From positions 1-40,468 of the forward strand of contig JAZNBI010000041.1 of NCBI GenBank assembly GCA_045586995.1: a stretch of 40,468 nucleotides of DNA, read 5' to 3'. Below the pieces are notes generated by a model. The model saw nothing but the letters and a program-made list of their open reading frames with translations, was not told where the DNA came from and made no database searches. Positions 15,005 to 25,327 of this stretch are shown here, one piece after another. The translations under genes and the position numbers were made by a program. The first letter of the stretch is position 1. Each line of letters begins with the position of its first letter. Origin of the DNA: JAZNBI01 sp045586995 (GTDB lineage Bacteria; Bacillota; Clostridia; Oscillospirales; CAG-272).

Positions 15005-17281
15005 ATGGCAAATCTGGTTATAGTGGAATCACCGTTTAAAATAAACACTATAAAAAGCTATTTAGGTTCGAATTATAAGGTAGTTGCGTCGGTCGGACAT
15101 GTACGTGACCTTCCGAAAAGCACCTTGGGTATAGATATTGATAACGGTTTTGAACCCCATTATATAAATATAAGGGGAAAAGGGGATGTTATCAAGGAAA
15201 TTAAAAGCGAAGCAAAAAAGGCAAATAAAATTTTTCTTGCGACCGACCCCGACCGAGAAGGAGAAGCGATTTCCTGGCATCTTGCAATGGCACTTGATAT
15301 CCCGATGGATAAGGCGCTTCGCGTAACATTCAATGAAATTACAAAAAGCGCGGTTAAAAGTGCAATTAAATCTCCGCGTCCTATGGATATGAATCTTGTA
15401 AATGCTCAACAAACAAGAAGAATGCTTGACCGTATCGTGGGATATAAAATATCCCCGTTTCTTTGGAAAACGGTTAAAAGCGGTCTTTCTGCAGGACGCG
15501 TTCAATCGGTTGCCACAAGAATAATTGTCGAGCGCGAGGATGCTATTAAAGCATTTGTACCGTCTGAATATTGGACAATCGATGCCTTATTGTCATCAGA
15601 CGATAAAAAAAGCTTTGTCGCGCATTTTTATGGCGATAAAAACGGTAAGATAAAACTGCACAATCAGACAGAGGTGGATAAGGTTGTCAATGCCATTGAT
15701 GGCAAAACCTTTAATGTGCTTTCAGTGAAAAATGCAGTTCGAAAAAAAATGCCGTCGCCGCCGTTTACAACTTCTACAATGCAACAGGAGGCATCCAAAA
15801 AATTGGGCTTCCAGTCTGCTAAAATAATGAAGATTGCTCAAGAACTTTATGAAGGTATAAATCTCGGCCCATCTTTGGGTGGCGCACAAGGTCTTATTAC
15901 TTATATGAGAACCGACTCGCTTCGCGTTTCGGATGATGCGAGAAACGCCGCGCGAGATTTTATAACCGAAAAATACGGAAAGGATTATTACCCCGAAACT
16001 CCCCGCGTTTATAAAACCAAAGCGAGTGCGCAGGATGCACATGAAGCTATCAGACCTGCAAGAATTGAACTTGAGCCGTCTATAGTGCGTGCATATTTGA
16101 CACTCGACCAATACAAATTATATAAGCTTATTTGGGAACGCTTTATTGCAAGCCAAATGCAATCGGCAGTTCTTAATACCGTTACTGCAGACTTCGGTTG
16201 TGCCGGATATGTTTTCCGTACGAGTGGATATACGGTTGCATTTCAAGGATATATGGCTTTGTATGAGGAATCGGAGGATGACACACCTGTTAATGCAGAT
16301 GAACCGGGGGAATTGAAAAATATTAAAATTCCCGAATTGAAGGTTGGAAATATGCTTAACACGCTTAAAATAGATCCGGCGCGTCATTTTACAGAGCCGC
16401 CCCCTCGCTATACCGAGGCATCTTTGATTAAAACCTTGGAAGAAATGGGCATAGGTCGTCCCAGCACATACACTCCCATTATAACTACTATTTTAGCGCG
16501 AAACTATGTTTCCAGAGATGGTAAAATGCTTTTGCCTACCTATCTTGGCGAAGTTACAACCAAGCTGATGAAGGAGAATTTTGCAGATATTGTAGATTAT
16601 AAATTTACAGCAACTATGGAAGATGACCTTGACCTGATTGAAAAGGGAAGTCGTACCATGAAAGAGGTTTTGGAAAACTTTTGGAATGATATAAAGGAAG
16701 AACTTGATAAGGCATCGGAAAATCTGGGAAGCAACATTGTTAAAATCCCTGCGGAAGAAACCGATATTGTTTGCGAATTTTGCGGAAGCAAAATGATTGT
16801 CAAAAACGGCAGATACGGTAAGTTTGCAGCTTGTCCTAACTATCCCAAATGTAAAAACACAAAGCCACTTGAAGATACAAAGAAGGAAGCTTCAGCAAAA
16901 GAGGATAAAAAAGCAGTTAAAGCTGATTTTAAATGTGAAAAATGCGGTTCTGATATGGTCTTGAGAACCAGTAAATACGGCTCTTTTTATGCTTGCTCTA
17001 AGTATCCGGAATGTAAATTTATCAAGCAAAAGACGAAAGAGCTTGATGTTAAGTGCCCCAAATGCGGTTCTAAAATTATTACAAAGCACGGCAGAAATAA
17101 GACCGTATTTTACAGTTGTGAAAAATATCCGGAGTGTGATTTTTCATCGTGGGATCTTCCTACCGTCGAAAAATGTCCGCAGTGCGGAAAAATTCTTTTT
17201 AAGAAAAAGGGAAAATCCGTTCTTGCTTGCGCAGATAAGGATTGCGGATATAAGAAGGAAATTAAGTCTGATGAGCAATAA
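15005..17281 (+). CDS. topA: DNA topoisomerase I (type IA)
   Basis: This 758-residue enzyme relaxes negative supercoils through a 5'-phosphotyrosine intermediate. The TOPRIM domain starts at residue 1 (LVIVESPFK, with DPDREGEAISWH). The nucleophile is Tyr300 in TYMRTDS. The C terminus (about 585 onward) holds four zinc-ribbon repeats with CxxC pairs; the fourth is degenerate in spacing but keeps four cysteines. Start follows AGAAAGGA. It lies 30 bases after dprA and 15 bases before trmFO, the arrangement also found in B. subtilis. Confidence 0.97.
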   Translation: MANLVIVESPFKINTIKSYLGSNYKVVASVGHVRDLPKSTLGIDIDNGFEPHYINIRGKGDVIKEIKSEAKKANKIFLATDPDREGEAISWHLAMALDIPMDKALRVTFNEITKSAVKSAIKSPRPMDMNLVNAQQTRRMLDRIVGYKISPFLWKTVKSGLSAGRVQSVATRIIVEREDAIKAFVPSEYWTIDALLSSDDKKSFVAHFYGDKNGKIKLHNQTEVDKVVNAIDGKTFNVLSVKNAVRKKMPSPPFTTSTMQQEASKKLGFQSAKIMKIAQELYEGINLGPSLGGAQGLITYMRTDSLRVSDDARNAARDFITEKYGKDYYPETPRVYKTKASAQDAHEAIRPARIELEPSIVRAYLTLDQYKLYKLIWERFIASQMQSAVLNTVTADFGCAGYVFRTSGYTVAFQGYMALYEESEDDTPVNADEPGELKNIKIPELKVGNMLNTLKIDPARHFTEPPPRYTEASLIKTLEEMGIGRPSTYTPIITTILARNYVSRDGKMLLPTYLGEVTTKLMKENFADIVDYKFTATMEDDLDLIEKGSRTMKEVLENFWNDIKEELDKASENLGSNIVKIPAEETDIVCEFCGSKMIVKNGRYGKFAACPNYPKCKNTKPLEDTKKEASAKEDKKAVKADFKCEKCGSDMVLRTSKYGSFYACSKYPECKFIKQKTKELDVKCPKCGSKIITKHGRNKTVFYSCEKYPECDFSSWDLPTVEKCPQCGKILFKKKGKSVLACADKDCGYKKEIKSDEQ

Positions 17282-17296
17282 TCGGAGTGTTTATTT

Positions 17297-18628
17297 ATGA
17301 ATAATAAAACTGTAAATGTTTATGGAGCGGGACTTGCCGGATGCGAAGCGGCACATCAGATTGCAAAGCGCGGCGTTAATGTAAAATTGTTTGAAATGAA
17401 GCCCAAAAAATATACGCCCGCGCATCATTCTCCAAATTTTGCAGAGCTGGTTTGTTCGAATTCTTTGCGTTCTGATGCATTATCAAATGCCGTGGGACTC
17501 TTGAAAGCCGAGCTTTTAAATTCCGAATCGCTTATTATGGCTGCGGCATACGCTTCAAGAGTTCCCGCCGGCTCCGCTCTTGCTGTTGACCGAGAAGCTT
17601 TTTCGAAATATATAACCGATGCGGTTGTTAACAACGAGAAGATTGATGTGATTTCGGAAGAAGTGTGTAATATAGATGACGATGCGGTTACGGTTATCGC
17701 TACGGGCCCTTTGACATCTGAAAAAATGTCGAGCTTTATACAAAATGAACTTGGTTGCGGGTCACTTCATTTTTTTGATGCCGCTGCGCCTATCGTTGAT
17801 TTTTCTTCAATAAATATGGATGTTGCTTTTTTTGCATCAAGATACGATAAAGGAGATGCGGATTATATCAATTGCCCGATGAATAAAGAGCAATACGACG
17901 CTTTTTATAAAGAGTTGATTTCTGCGAGGGAAGCACCCTTAAAAGAATTTGATGCAGAAGAACAGAAAAAAGCTTTAAAGGTTTTTGAGGGATGTATGCC
18001 TGTTGAGGTTATGGCTCGCCGCGGATATGATACGTTGCGTTACGGACCTCTTAAGCCAGTTGGACTTATAGATAAGCGTACAGGGAAAGAAGCTTATGCT
18101 GTGGTTCAGTTAAGAAAAGAAAACAGAGAAGGAACTATGTATAATATCGTAGGCTTTCAAACACATCTTGCTTTCTCGGAACAAAAGAGAGTGTTTGGGA
18201 TGATACCCGGGCTTGAAAACGCAGAATTTTTGAGATATGGTATTATGCATAGAAACACATATTTAAACTCTCCTAAATTGTTGTCACCTACATATTCAAT
18301 GATAAAACGACCGAATGTGTTTTTCGCAGGTCAGATTACAGGTGTTGAGGGGTATATCGAATCTGCCGGCTCCGGTTTTATTGCAGGGGTAAATTCCGCA
18401 AGGCGAGTTTTAGGTCAAGAAGAATTGGTTTACCCGCGTTCTACCATGCTTGGTGCAATGGCTTCTTACGTAAGTACAGGAGGTGTTGGAGAATTTGTGC
18501 CTATGAATGCAAATTTCGGAATCATAGAACCTATTGGTGTTCGTGTCAAGGGTGGAAAAAGCGCAAGAAACGAAATGCTGTCCGCGCGTTCCTTAGAAAT
18601 CATAAAAAAGATTAATTCAATGGCATAG
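17297..18628 (+). CDS. trmFO: tRNA (uracil-54-C5)-methyltransferase TrmFO, folate/FAD dependent
   Basis: This 443-residue flavoprotein makes m5U54 in tRNA using methylenetetrahydrofolate as carbon donor. The N-terminal FAD site VYGAGLAGCEAAHQIA and the family motif ELVCSNSLRSD are present, as are the FFAGQITGVEGYIESAGSGFIAG region (split by short turns) and FVPMNANFGI. Length matches the family. Its position directly after topA is characteristic; the usual xerC-clpQY-codY genes do not follow, and plsX comes next instead. Confidence 0.95.
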   Translation: MNNKTVNVYGAGLAGCEAAHQIAKRGVNVKLFEMKPKKYTPAHHSPNFAELVCSNSLRSDALSNAVGLLKAELLNSESLIMAAAYASRVPAGSALAVDREAFSKYITDAVVNNEKIDVISEEVCNIDDDAVTVIATGPLTSEKMSSFIQNELGCGSLHFFDAAAPIVDFSSINMDVAFFASRYDKGDADYINCPMNKEQYDAFYKELISAREAPLKEFDAEEQKKALKVFEGCMPVEVMARRGYDTLRYGPLKPVGLIDKRTGKEAYAVVQLRKENREGTMYNIVGFQTHLAFSEQKRVFGMIPGLENAEFLRYGIMHRNTYLNSPKLLSPTYSMIKRPNVFFAGQITGVEGYIESAGSGFIAGVNSARRVLGQEELVYPRSTMLGAMASYVSTGGVGEFVPMNANFGIIEPIGVRVKGGKSARNEMLSARSLEIIKKINSMA

Positions 18629-18657
18629 TGCTTTGTCAAAATGATGGGTGATTTAAT

Positions 18658-19701
18658 ATGAGAATTATTGCAGATGTTATGAGCGGTGATAACGCACCGT
18701 TTGAGTTGCTTAAGGGCGTATGCCAAGCGGTTAATGAATACGGAATAGATGTTACCGTTGTAGGAAAAAAAAGCGAAATTGAGAATATCGCAGAAAAAAA
18801 CAAGCTTGATATTCAAAATATCGAGGTGATTAACGCCGATGAGGTTATCGGAATGGAAGACGATGCAATTTCCGTTGTAAGAACAAAAAGCAATTCCTCT
18901 ATGTCTGTCGGGCTCAGATTGCTGTCTGAAGGAAACGGCGATGCTTTTGTCAGTGCAGGTAATACGGGTGCGCTTTTTGCAGGAGCATCCTTGATAGTCA
19001 GAAAAATAAAAGGTGTGCAGCGCGCCGCCATAGCAACCGTTTTGCCTATGAGCATTCCCGTTTTATTGCTTGATTCGGGTGCCAATGTAATTGTTACAGA
19101 CGAATATATAGAGCAATTCGCCATTATGGGCACCGCTTATATGAAGAACATATACAAAATTGATTCTCCCAGAGTGGGTCTTTTGAATAACGGTACGGAA
19201 AAATGCAAAGGAACACCGTTGCAGGTAGAATCATATAAAAAGCTTTGCGCTTGTGAATATATAAATTTTGTCGGAAATATCGAGGGAAATGCTATCCCCG
19301 GGGGAGCTTGCGATATTATTGTAACAGATGGCTTTTCTGGAAATATTCTTTTGAAAACGATAGAGGGTATGGGAAAATTGATGCTTTCAACCTTCAAAGA
19401 AGTTTTAAGCGAGAATATATTTACGAAGCTCTCTGCGCTTATGATGAAGAAAAATATTTTAAAAGCTAAGAAAAAATTCGATGCAACCGAGCACGGTGGA
19501 GCGCCTATTTTGGGAATTTCAAAGCCCGTAATAAAGGCACACGGGTCTTCTAATGCAAATGCCTTTAAAAATGCTATACGTCAAGCCGTTTTATATGTTG
19601 AAAATGATGTAATAAATAATATTTCTTCCGAAATTGCTGATATTGAACAAAAGAAAAAAGAAATTAAAAGTAAGGATTCGGATAATGTACTCGAACAATA
19701 A
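18658..19701 (+). CDS. plsX: Phosphate acyltransferase PlsX
   Basis: This 347-residue enzyme converts acyl-ACP and phosphate to acyl-phosphate, which PlsY uses to begin phospholipid synthesis. The N-terminal ADVMSGDNAP, then FVSAGNTGALFAGA, NNGTEKCKGTP, DGFSGNILLKT and GGAPILGISKPVIKAHGSS are typical. The common order plsX-acpP-rnc is broken: rnc starts only 26 bases after the stop, with no acyl carrier protein gene between. The substrate ACP must be encoded elsewhere. Confidence 0.95.
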   Translation: MRIIADVMSGDNAPFELLKGVCQAVNEYGIDVTVVGKKSEIENIAEKNKLDIQNIEVINADEVIGMEDDAISVVRTKSNSSMSVGLRLLSEGNGDAFVSAGNTGALFAGASLIVRKIKGVQRAAIATVLPMSIPVLLLDSGANVIVTDEYIEQFAIMGTAYMKNIYKIDSPRVGLLNNGTEKCKGTPLQVESYKKLCACEYINFVGNIEGNAIPGGACDIIVTDGFSGNILLKTIEGMGKLMLSTFKEVLSENIFTKLSALMMKKNILKAKKKFDATEHGGAPILGISKPVIKAHGSSNANAFKNAIRQAVLYVENDVINNISSEIADIEQKKKEIKSKDSDNVLEQ

Positions 19702-19727
19702 TTTTTAAGTGCGGAAAGGAAAATAAA

Positions 19728-20441
19728 ATGCTACCGTTAAGTATTGAAGAACTTGAAAATAAAATTCAATATACATTTAAAGATAAAAATTTAATTCTCA
19801 CTGCACTTACGCATTCATCGTATTCCAATGAATATAAATTTAAACAAAAAGATGTAAAATGTAACGAACGTCTTGAGTTTTTGGGCGACTCTGTTTTGTC
19901 TATTATAGTCAGCGAATATCTTTTTGAAAATTATTCTGATTGCCCAGAGGGGGAGCTCACTTGTATGAGAGCGGAGGTTGTTTGCGAAAGAGCGCTTTCA
20001 TCTTATGCCGCACAAATCGGCTTAGGGGATTATTTGCTTTTGGGGCACGGTGAAGATAAAAATAACGGAAGAGAGCGCAAGTCTATTCTGGCTGATGCTT
20101 GGGAAGCGCTTTTGGCCGCAATTTATCTTGATGCGGGAGATAACGGAAAAAAAAACGTTATAGAGTTTCTTATTCCTTTTATAAAAAAAGAACTCAGTAA
20201 TCTTAAGAACAATGCAACCACAAGAGATTTTAAAACCTTACTTCAGCAATTTATTCAGCAATCCGAGGGTGATTTTTTGGAATATTTTACTGTGAATGAA
20301 AGTGGTCCTGACCACATGAAAACTTTTGAAGTTGAAGCACGCCTTAATTCAAATATTATCGGCCGTGGCATCGGAAACACAAAGCGAGCGGCAGAACAAA
20401 AAGCAGCTGAACAAGCTCTTATGCTGTTCGGTGAAATTTGA
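19728..20441 (+). CDS. rnc: Ribonuclease III
   Basis: This 237-residue double-strand-specific endoribonuclease processes rRNA precursors and other RNAs. The signature NERLEFLGDSVLSIIVSEYLF-like segment lies near residue 45, and the second acidic site ADAWEALLAAIYLD near residue 125. A double-stranded RNA-binding domain forms the C terminus (GRGIGNTKRAAEQKAAEQAL). It belongs to the common rnc-smc-ftsY neighbourhood. A hairpin terminator overlaps the beginning of the following intergenic segment. Confidence 0.96.
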   Translation: MLPLSIEELENKIQYTFKDKNLILTALTHSSYSNEYKFKQKDVKCNERLEFLGDSVLSIIVSEYLFENYSDCPEGELTCMRAEVVCERALSSYAAQIGLGDYLLLGHGEDKNNGRERKSILADAWEALLAAIYLDAGDNGKKNVIEFLIPFIKKELSNLKNNATTRDFKTLLQQFIQQSEGDFLEYFTVNESGPDHMKTFEVEARLNSNIIGRGIGNTKRAAEQKAAEQALMLFGEI

Positions 20442-20462
20442 GCTTGATAAGGCAATCAATGC

Positions 20463-20507
20463 AGAGGCGAAAGGACCTAAAATCGTCCGTTCGCCTCTTA
20501 CTTTTTA
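20463..20507 (+). terminator. Probable terminator after rnc
   Basis: GAGGCGAA (20463-20470) pairs with TTCGCCTC (20490-20497), with an inner GGAC/GTCC helix, and is followed by a T-rich TTACTTTTTA. It argues against translation from the upstream in-frame starts of the next gene, since the message would begin or be reset here. Confidence 0.6.
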
Positions 20508-20542
20508 GAAAGGAAGCTTTCCAAAGCAAAAATCTGCCATAT

Positions 20543-21556
20543 ATGAAGAAGCACGCTAATATACCTATATTTATTCCTCATTTAGGCTGTCCGAATCAGT
20601 GTGTATTTTGCAATCAACGCTCTATTTCCGGACATATAAGCTTTGAAAAAGAGAAGGTTAGATATGAGATAGAAAAAGCGCTTTCCACCCTCGGAAACGA
20701 TTATGATGTTGAAATCGCTTTTTTTGGAGGTTCATTTACCGGAATAGATAGAGATTTAATGATATATCTGCTCTCAGCTGCAGAAGAATATATAAGAAAA
20801 AATCTTGTTTCATCGGTTCGTTTATCTACACGTCCGGATTATATAGACAATGAAATTTTGAAAATTCTTTCAAAATTTTCGGTCAGGAAGATTGAGCTTG
20901 GGATTCAAAGTATGGATGACGAGGTGCTTTTGGCATCTAAACGGGGGCATAACGCAAAAACATCTGAAAACGCATGTAAAGCGATCGTTAATGCCGGATT
21001 TGAGCTTGTAGGACAAATGATGATTGGACTGCCGTCTTCCACATCGAAAAGCGAAATACATACCGCAAATTGTATTTGTGACTTTGGTGCTGCGGCGGCT
21101 CGTGTATACCCAACAGTTGTGTTTTATGATACAGAGCTCTGCCAAATGTCAAAAGAGGGGGCATATACTCCGCTTTCTGTAGATGAGGCGGTTTACAGAA
21201 CTAAACAGGTTCTCGATATTTTTGATAGCAAAGATGTACCGTGCATAAGAGTTGGTCTTTGCGCGTCGGAAAATCTTTCTTCGACGGAAGCCGTATTCGC
21301 AGGCCCTAATCACAGTGCAATAGGAGAGCTTGCGATGAGCGAATTGTTCTATGACAGAATTGTTGACAAGCTGGGTGATCCTGAAAAATTTTCGGGAGAT
21401 AATATTTTAATATATGTACCGAAGGGGGCAATTTCGAAGGCGATTGGGCAACACAAGAAAAATATATCTAAATTAAAAGAAAAATATTGCGTTAAAAATA
21501 TAAAAGTTATTGAAAAAGAATCGCTTTTAGGATATAATATAGTGATAGAAACTTAG
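20543..21556 (+). CDS. Elp3-like radical SAM protein of unknown substrate
   Basis: This protein has 337 residues from the ATG at 20543. The iron-sulfur motif CPNQCVFC sits near residue 17 (PIFIPHLGCPNQCVFCNQR), followed by a TIM-barrel-like domain with AFFGGSFTGID, RLSTRPDYID and IELGIQSMDDEVL. A C-terminal region (Radical_SAM_C-like) includes the NHSAIGELAMSELF stretch. The family relates to Elp3 but lacks its acetyltransferase domain, and the reaction is not established. The start is uncertain: AGAAAGGAAG at 20507-20516 is 26 bases upstream, but earlier starts lie in or before the terminator. Clostridia often carry such a gene between rnc and smc. Confidence 0.85.
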   Translation: MKKHANIPIFIPHLGCPNQCVFCNQRSISGHISFEKEKVRYEIEKALSTLGNDYDVEIAFFGGSFTGIDRDLMIYLLSAAEEYIRKNLVSSVRLSTRPDYIDNEILKILSKFSVRKIELGIQSMDDEVLLASKRGHNAKTSENACKAIVNAGFELVGQMMIGLPSSTSKSEIHTANCICDFGAAAARVYPTVVFYDTELCQMSKEGAYTPLSVDEAVYRTKQVLDIFDSKDVPCIRVGLCASENLSSTEAVFAGPNHSAIGELAMSELFYDRIVDKLGDPEKFSGDNILIYVPKGAISKAIGQHKKNISKLKEKYCVKNIKVIEKESLLGYNIVIET

Positions 21557-21694
21557 AGGAATTTTTTGTGTTTGAGAGTATAGTTAATATATGAAGCGGA
21601 AATGATATACTTTCTCGCACCCAAGTTAATTATAACAACGGTCAATAAATGGTAAAGAGCCGACTTTTTATCTAATTCGAAGGGGGGTATTCTT

Positions 21695-24600
21695 TTGTAT
21701 TTAAAATCTCTTGAACTACAGGGATTCAAATCTTTCCCGGATAAAACAAAATTGGTATTTGAAAAAGGAACCACAATTATTGTTGGACCTAACGGAAGCG
21801 GCAAATCGAATATTTCTGACGCTATGAGATGGGTCCTTGGCGAAATTTCCACCAAAAGTATACGCGGAACTAAAATGGAAGACATTATTTTTGGTGGCGC
21901 CGATAGTCGAAAACCGATGGGGTATGCAGAGGTGTCGGTCACCTTTGATAATTCCGATAAGGAAAACCGTCTTGATTATCAATATGATGAGGTCGTAGTC
22001 ACAAGAAGATATTATCGCGCGGGAGAAAGCGAGTACTATATAAACCGTCAACCGGTGCGTCTTAAAGATATTTATGAGTTGTTTATGAACACGGGTATCG
22101 GACGAGATGGATATTCTATTATTGGGCAAGGCAAAATCGCTGAGATTATTTCTCAAAAGAGCGACGAACGAAGAAGTATCTTCGAGGATGCTTCGGGAAT
22201 TGCAAAATACAGACATAAAAAGACCGATGCAGAAAGAAAACTCTCCGCCACCGAAGAAAATATGACGAGAATCAATGATGTTTTCGCTGAGGTTTCTGCA
22301 CAGGTTGGACCGCTTGAAAAAGAGGCCGAAAAAGCGTCGCGCGCAATTGCTTTGCTTGAAAATAAAAAGAAGGTGGATATTCAGCTTTGGCTTTACGATA
22401 CAGACAAGCTTAAAAAAGAAGTGGATAACGCCGAAGAATTGTTTAAAAGAGCTACCTTTGACCTGCAAACCGCAGACGAAGCGTTGGAATCATTTGACCA
22501 ACAGAATACGCGGATTTTCGAATGCTCTCAAAGCAGTAAAATGGAATCGGAAAAGCTTCTTGAACAAATTAAAGAGCAGACCGAGATCAATCACTCGCTC
22601 GAAAGTGAATACAGAATCACCGAAAACAATATTGAGCATACTAAAGAACTTAGAGATGCCGCGCAAGAGCACCTGGTTAATATTAATAAAAATATAGATT
22701 CCGAAACCTCACTCAGAGATGCTCGAGAAGTAAAAATCAGCGAGCTGCGAGCAGATGCCGAAAAAATTAAAACCGAGTATGATAGCGCTCAAGACAATCA
22801 AAAAATGCTTGAAGATACTATTATCAAATTTGATAATGAAATATCTACGGCTTTTAATGATTTAAAAGCTTTTGAAGCGGATGCGGTCGATGTAAAAGTG
22901 AGAATTTCTGTTGCGGAAAACGCGCGCAACACCGATTCAGACAAAAACATTTCCATTCTTAAAGATATTGAATCCTATGAAAACGTTTCCAAGGATTTAA
23001 ACAACCAGTGTATTACAGCACAGACAACGATCGATAGTTATGCCGAATCGCTCGAAACAATAAATGACACGGTTAAAAAGCTTGCAGATGAGCTGACCGC
23101 GCTTTCGATGTCAAAAGAAAATAAAGAAAAAGAAATTACAAAAAAACGCCTTCTCCGCGACTCGATTGCACAGAGAATCGAAACATTTAAAGCAATGGAC
23201 GAACAGTTTGAGGGATATAACAGTAGCGTTAGATTTGTTATGAAAATGTATTCCGAAGGCAAGATAATCGATTCTAATGGGGTGCGGTGCGATAAGATTT
23301 ACGGACCGTTATCAAAAGTGATAGCAGTTGACGATAAATATGTTGTGGCGGTAGAAACGGCACTTGGAATAAATCTTCAAAATATTGTGGTTGAGGATGA
23401 AACAGTTGCAAAAGCCGCTATGTATGCACTTAAAAACGCAGGCGCGGGCAGAGCAACGTTTTTCCCGATTTCTTCTATGAGAGAATCTTATCAAATTCCG
23501 GAAATAAGGGAAGCTGAAAAATTTAAAGGTTTTATTTCCGTAGCCGACAAGCTGGTAAATTGTGAGAAAAAGTTCAGCAACATTCTTTCTTCGTTGCTTG
23601 GACGTACTGTGGTATTTGACAATATTGACAATGCTACCGCGATGGCACGCGCTTTAAAGTTCAAAATCAGAGCAGTAACTCTTGACGGTCAACAAATTAA
23701 TGCAGGGGGCTCGTTTACAGGTGGTTCAATAAAACAAGAAAACGGTATTTTGGGACGCGCGAGAGAAATTAAACGTCTTCAAACCGAATTGGTACGCGCA
23801 GATGAGATACTTTCGGAGCATACAGATGAGTTTAAGGCATTGTGCGATAAAATAGAGCATATAGACGAAGAAAAAAACAGAAACGAGGACAAGCACCGCC
23901 TCGTTGCAATGATGCACAGCACCGAAAACGCTCGTTACGAGCAATTCAAAGCCAAGCTTGAGGCAAATAATACTTTGCTTATAAAACTGCGTGAGGATTA
24001 TGATGCTCTGCGTCAAATGAGCGCCCGTTATGATGAGGATATAGAGCTTCTTCGTGCAAAAGAGAAGGAGCTTTCTGTAAGAATTTCAGAAATTAGCGAG
24101 TTTAGGGCTCAAAAAGACATCGAGAAGAATGAACTTGAGGACAGAAAAAATGAAAATTCAGAGCTTATTACCCGGCTTTATATAAGACTGAGCGAGGCTC
24201 AAAAGGATATTGAATTTGAGGAAACGTTGCTTGATTCTACAAAGACACATATTGCAGAATTGCTTGCCGAAGTGGATTCTCAAACTCAAAAAATCTTGGA
24301 TTTTGAAAGTGTTATAGCCGAATATAAAAATTCTCAAGAAAAAAATCGAGTGGAGTTTTCGTTGGGCGAGAAAAAGCTTGACGAGCTTAATAAAACCAGG
24401 GCAAAAACAGAATCGGATAACTTTGAATTCGAACGGAAATTAAATGCTATAAATCTTAAAATACGCGAAAAAAATGCGCAAAGAGATGTTATTTTCAGAG
24501 AATATACAAAGTGCGAAGCAAAGCTTTCACAGCTTAAAATTGACCAAGAAAAGCTTTCAACTCGTCTTTGGGATGAGTATGAGCTTACCAGAACGCAGGC

Positions 24601-25327
24601 ACTTGAATTTAATTATCCCGCACTTGATGCTTCAACGAGGGCTGAAGCGGCAGAAAAGCAGACCGAATGTAAGAATAAGCTCAGGGCAATCGGAAATGTC
24701 GATCTTGACGCTGTAAGCAAATACAAGGAAATTAAAGAGCGTTATGATTATATGGATGCGCAGATAAAAGACCTTACTCTTGCAAAAAATGATCTTTTAA
24801 AAATTATTAACGGACTCGAAAGCGAAATGAAAACGGCGTTTGTTGAATCGTTTAATAAGATAAATGAAAACTTCAATCGTGTTTTTGCGGAGCTGTTTGG
24901 AGGCGGTTCTGCTGAAATTTCACTCGCGAATCCGGATGACGTTCTTAATAGCGGTATTGAAATAAAAGCGGCGCCTCCCGGAAAAATTATAAAAAGTCTT
25001 ATGCAGCTTTCGGGCGGAGAGCAAGCGTTTGTCGCAATAGCGTTGTTCTTTGCAATTTTGCAGGTTAACCCGACGCCTTTCTGTATATTGGATGAAATAG
25101 AGGCGGCGCTTGATGAAGTTAATGTCGCAAGGTTCGCGGACTACATCAAGCGTTATTCGGATGATACACAATTTGTACTTATTACACACCGTCGTGGTAC
25201 AATGGAGGCGGCAAATCGGCTATACGGTGTTACTATGCCCGAGAGAGGTATTTCAAAAGTGTTGACATTAGATGTCAATAACATTTCCAAAGGAAACGGA
25301 GAAGGATTTAATGAGTTTTTTGAATAA
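21695..25327 (+). CDS. smc: Chromosome partition protein SMC
   Basis: This 1210-residue ATPase, with ScpA and ScpB, compacts and separates chromosomes. The N-terminal Walker A motif GPNGSGKSN lies at about 32-40. Long coiled coils flank a hinge (about 510-660, GYNSSVRFVMK to GGSFTGGS). The C terminus carries the signature LSGGEQAFVAIALFF and Walker B FCILDEIEAALDEVN. Translation starts at TTG (21695), six bases after AGGGGGGT; no ATG lies nearby and the product begins MYLKSLELQGFKSFPDK as in other SMCs. Its last 17 bases overlap ftsY. Confidence 0.97.
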   Translation: MYLKSLELQGFKSFPDKTKLVFEKGTTIIVGPNGSGKSNISDAMRWVLGEISTKSIRGTKMEDIIFGGADSRKPMGYAEVSVTFDNSDKENRLDYQYDEVVVTRRYYRAGESEYYINRQPVRLKDIYELFMNTGIGRDGYSIIGQGKIAEIISQKSDERRSIFEDASGIAKYRHKKTDAERKLSATEENMTRINDVFAEVSAQVGPLEKEAEKASRAIALLENKKKVDIQLWLYDTDKLKKEVDNAEELFKRATFDLQTADEALESFDQQNTRIFECSQSSKMESEKLLEQIKEQTEINHSLESEYRITENNIEHTKELRDAAQEHLVNINKNIDSETSLRDAREVKISELRADAEKIKTEYDSAQDNQKMLEDTIIKFDNEISTAFNDLKAFEADAVDVKVRISVAENARNTDSDKNISILKDIESYENVSKDLNNQCITAQTTIDSYAESLETINDTVKKLADELTALSMSKENKEKEITKKRLLRDSIAQRIETFKAMDEQFEGYNSSVRFVMKMYSEGKIIDSNGVRCDKIYGPLSKVIAVDDKYVVAVETALGINLQNIVVEDETVAKAAMYALKNAGAGRATFFPISSMRESYQIPEIREAEKFKGFISVADKLVNCEKKFSNILSSLLGRTVVFDNIDNATAMARALKFKIRAVTLDGQQINAGGSFTGGSIKQENGILGRAREIKRLQTELVRADEILSEHTDEFKALCDKIEHIDEEKNRNEDKHRLVAMMHSTENARYEQFKAKLEANNTLLIKLREDYDALRQMSARYDEDIELLRAKEKELSVRISEISEFRAQKDIEKNELEDRKNENSELITRLYIRLSEAQKDIEFEETLLDSTKTHIAELLAEVDSQTQKILDFESVIAEYKNSQEKNRVEFSLGEKKLDELNKTRAKTESDNFEFERKLNAINLKIREKNAQRDVIFREYTKCEAKLSQLKIDQEKLSTRLWDEYELTRTQALEFNYPALDASTRAEAAEKQTECKNKLRAIGNVDLDAVSKYKEIKERYDYMDAQIKDLTLAKNDLLKIINGLESEMKTAFVESFNKINENFNRVFAELFGGGSAEISLANPDDVLNSGIEIKAAPPGKIIKSLMQLSGGEQAFVAIALFFAILQVNPTPFCILDEIEAALDEVNVARFADYIKRYSDDTQFVLITHRRGTMEAANRLYGVTMPERGISKVLTLDVNNISKGNGEGFNEFFE

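Noticed and set aside
20438..20542. Longer radical SAM protein starting at 20438 or 20459
   Set aside because: The extension runs through a terminator hairpin and has no family similarity; the conserved N terminus begins at 20543.
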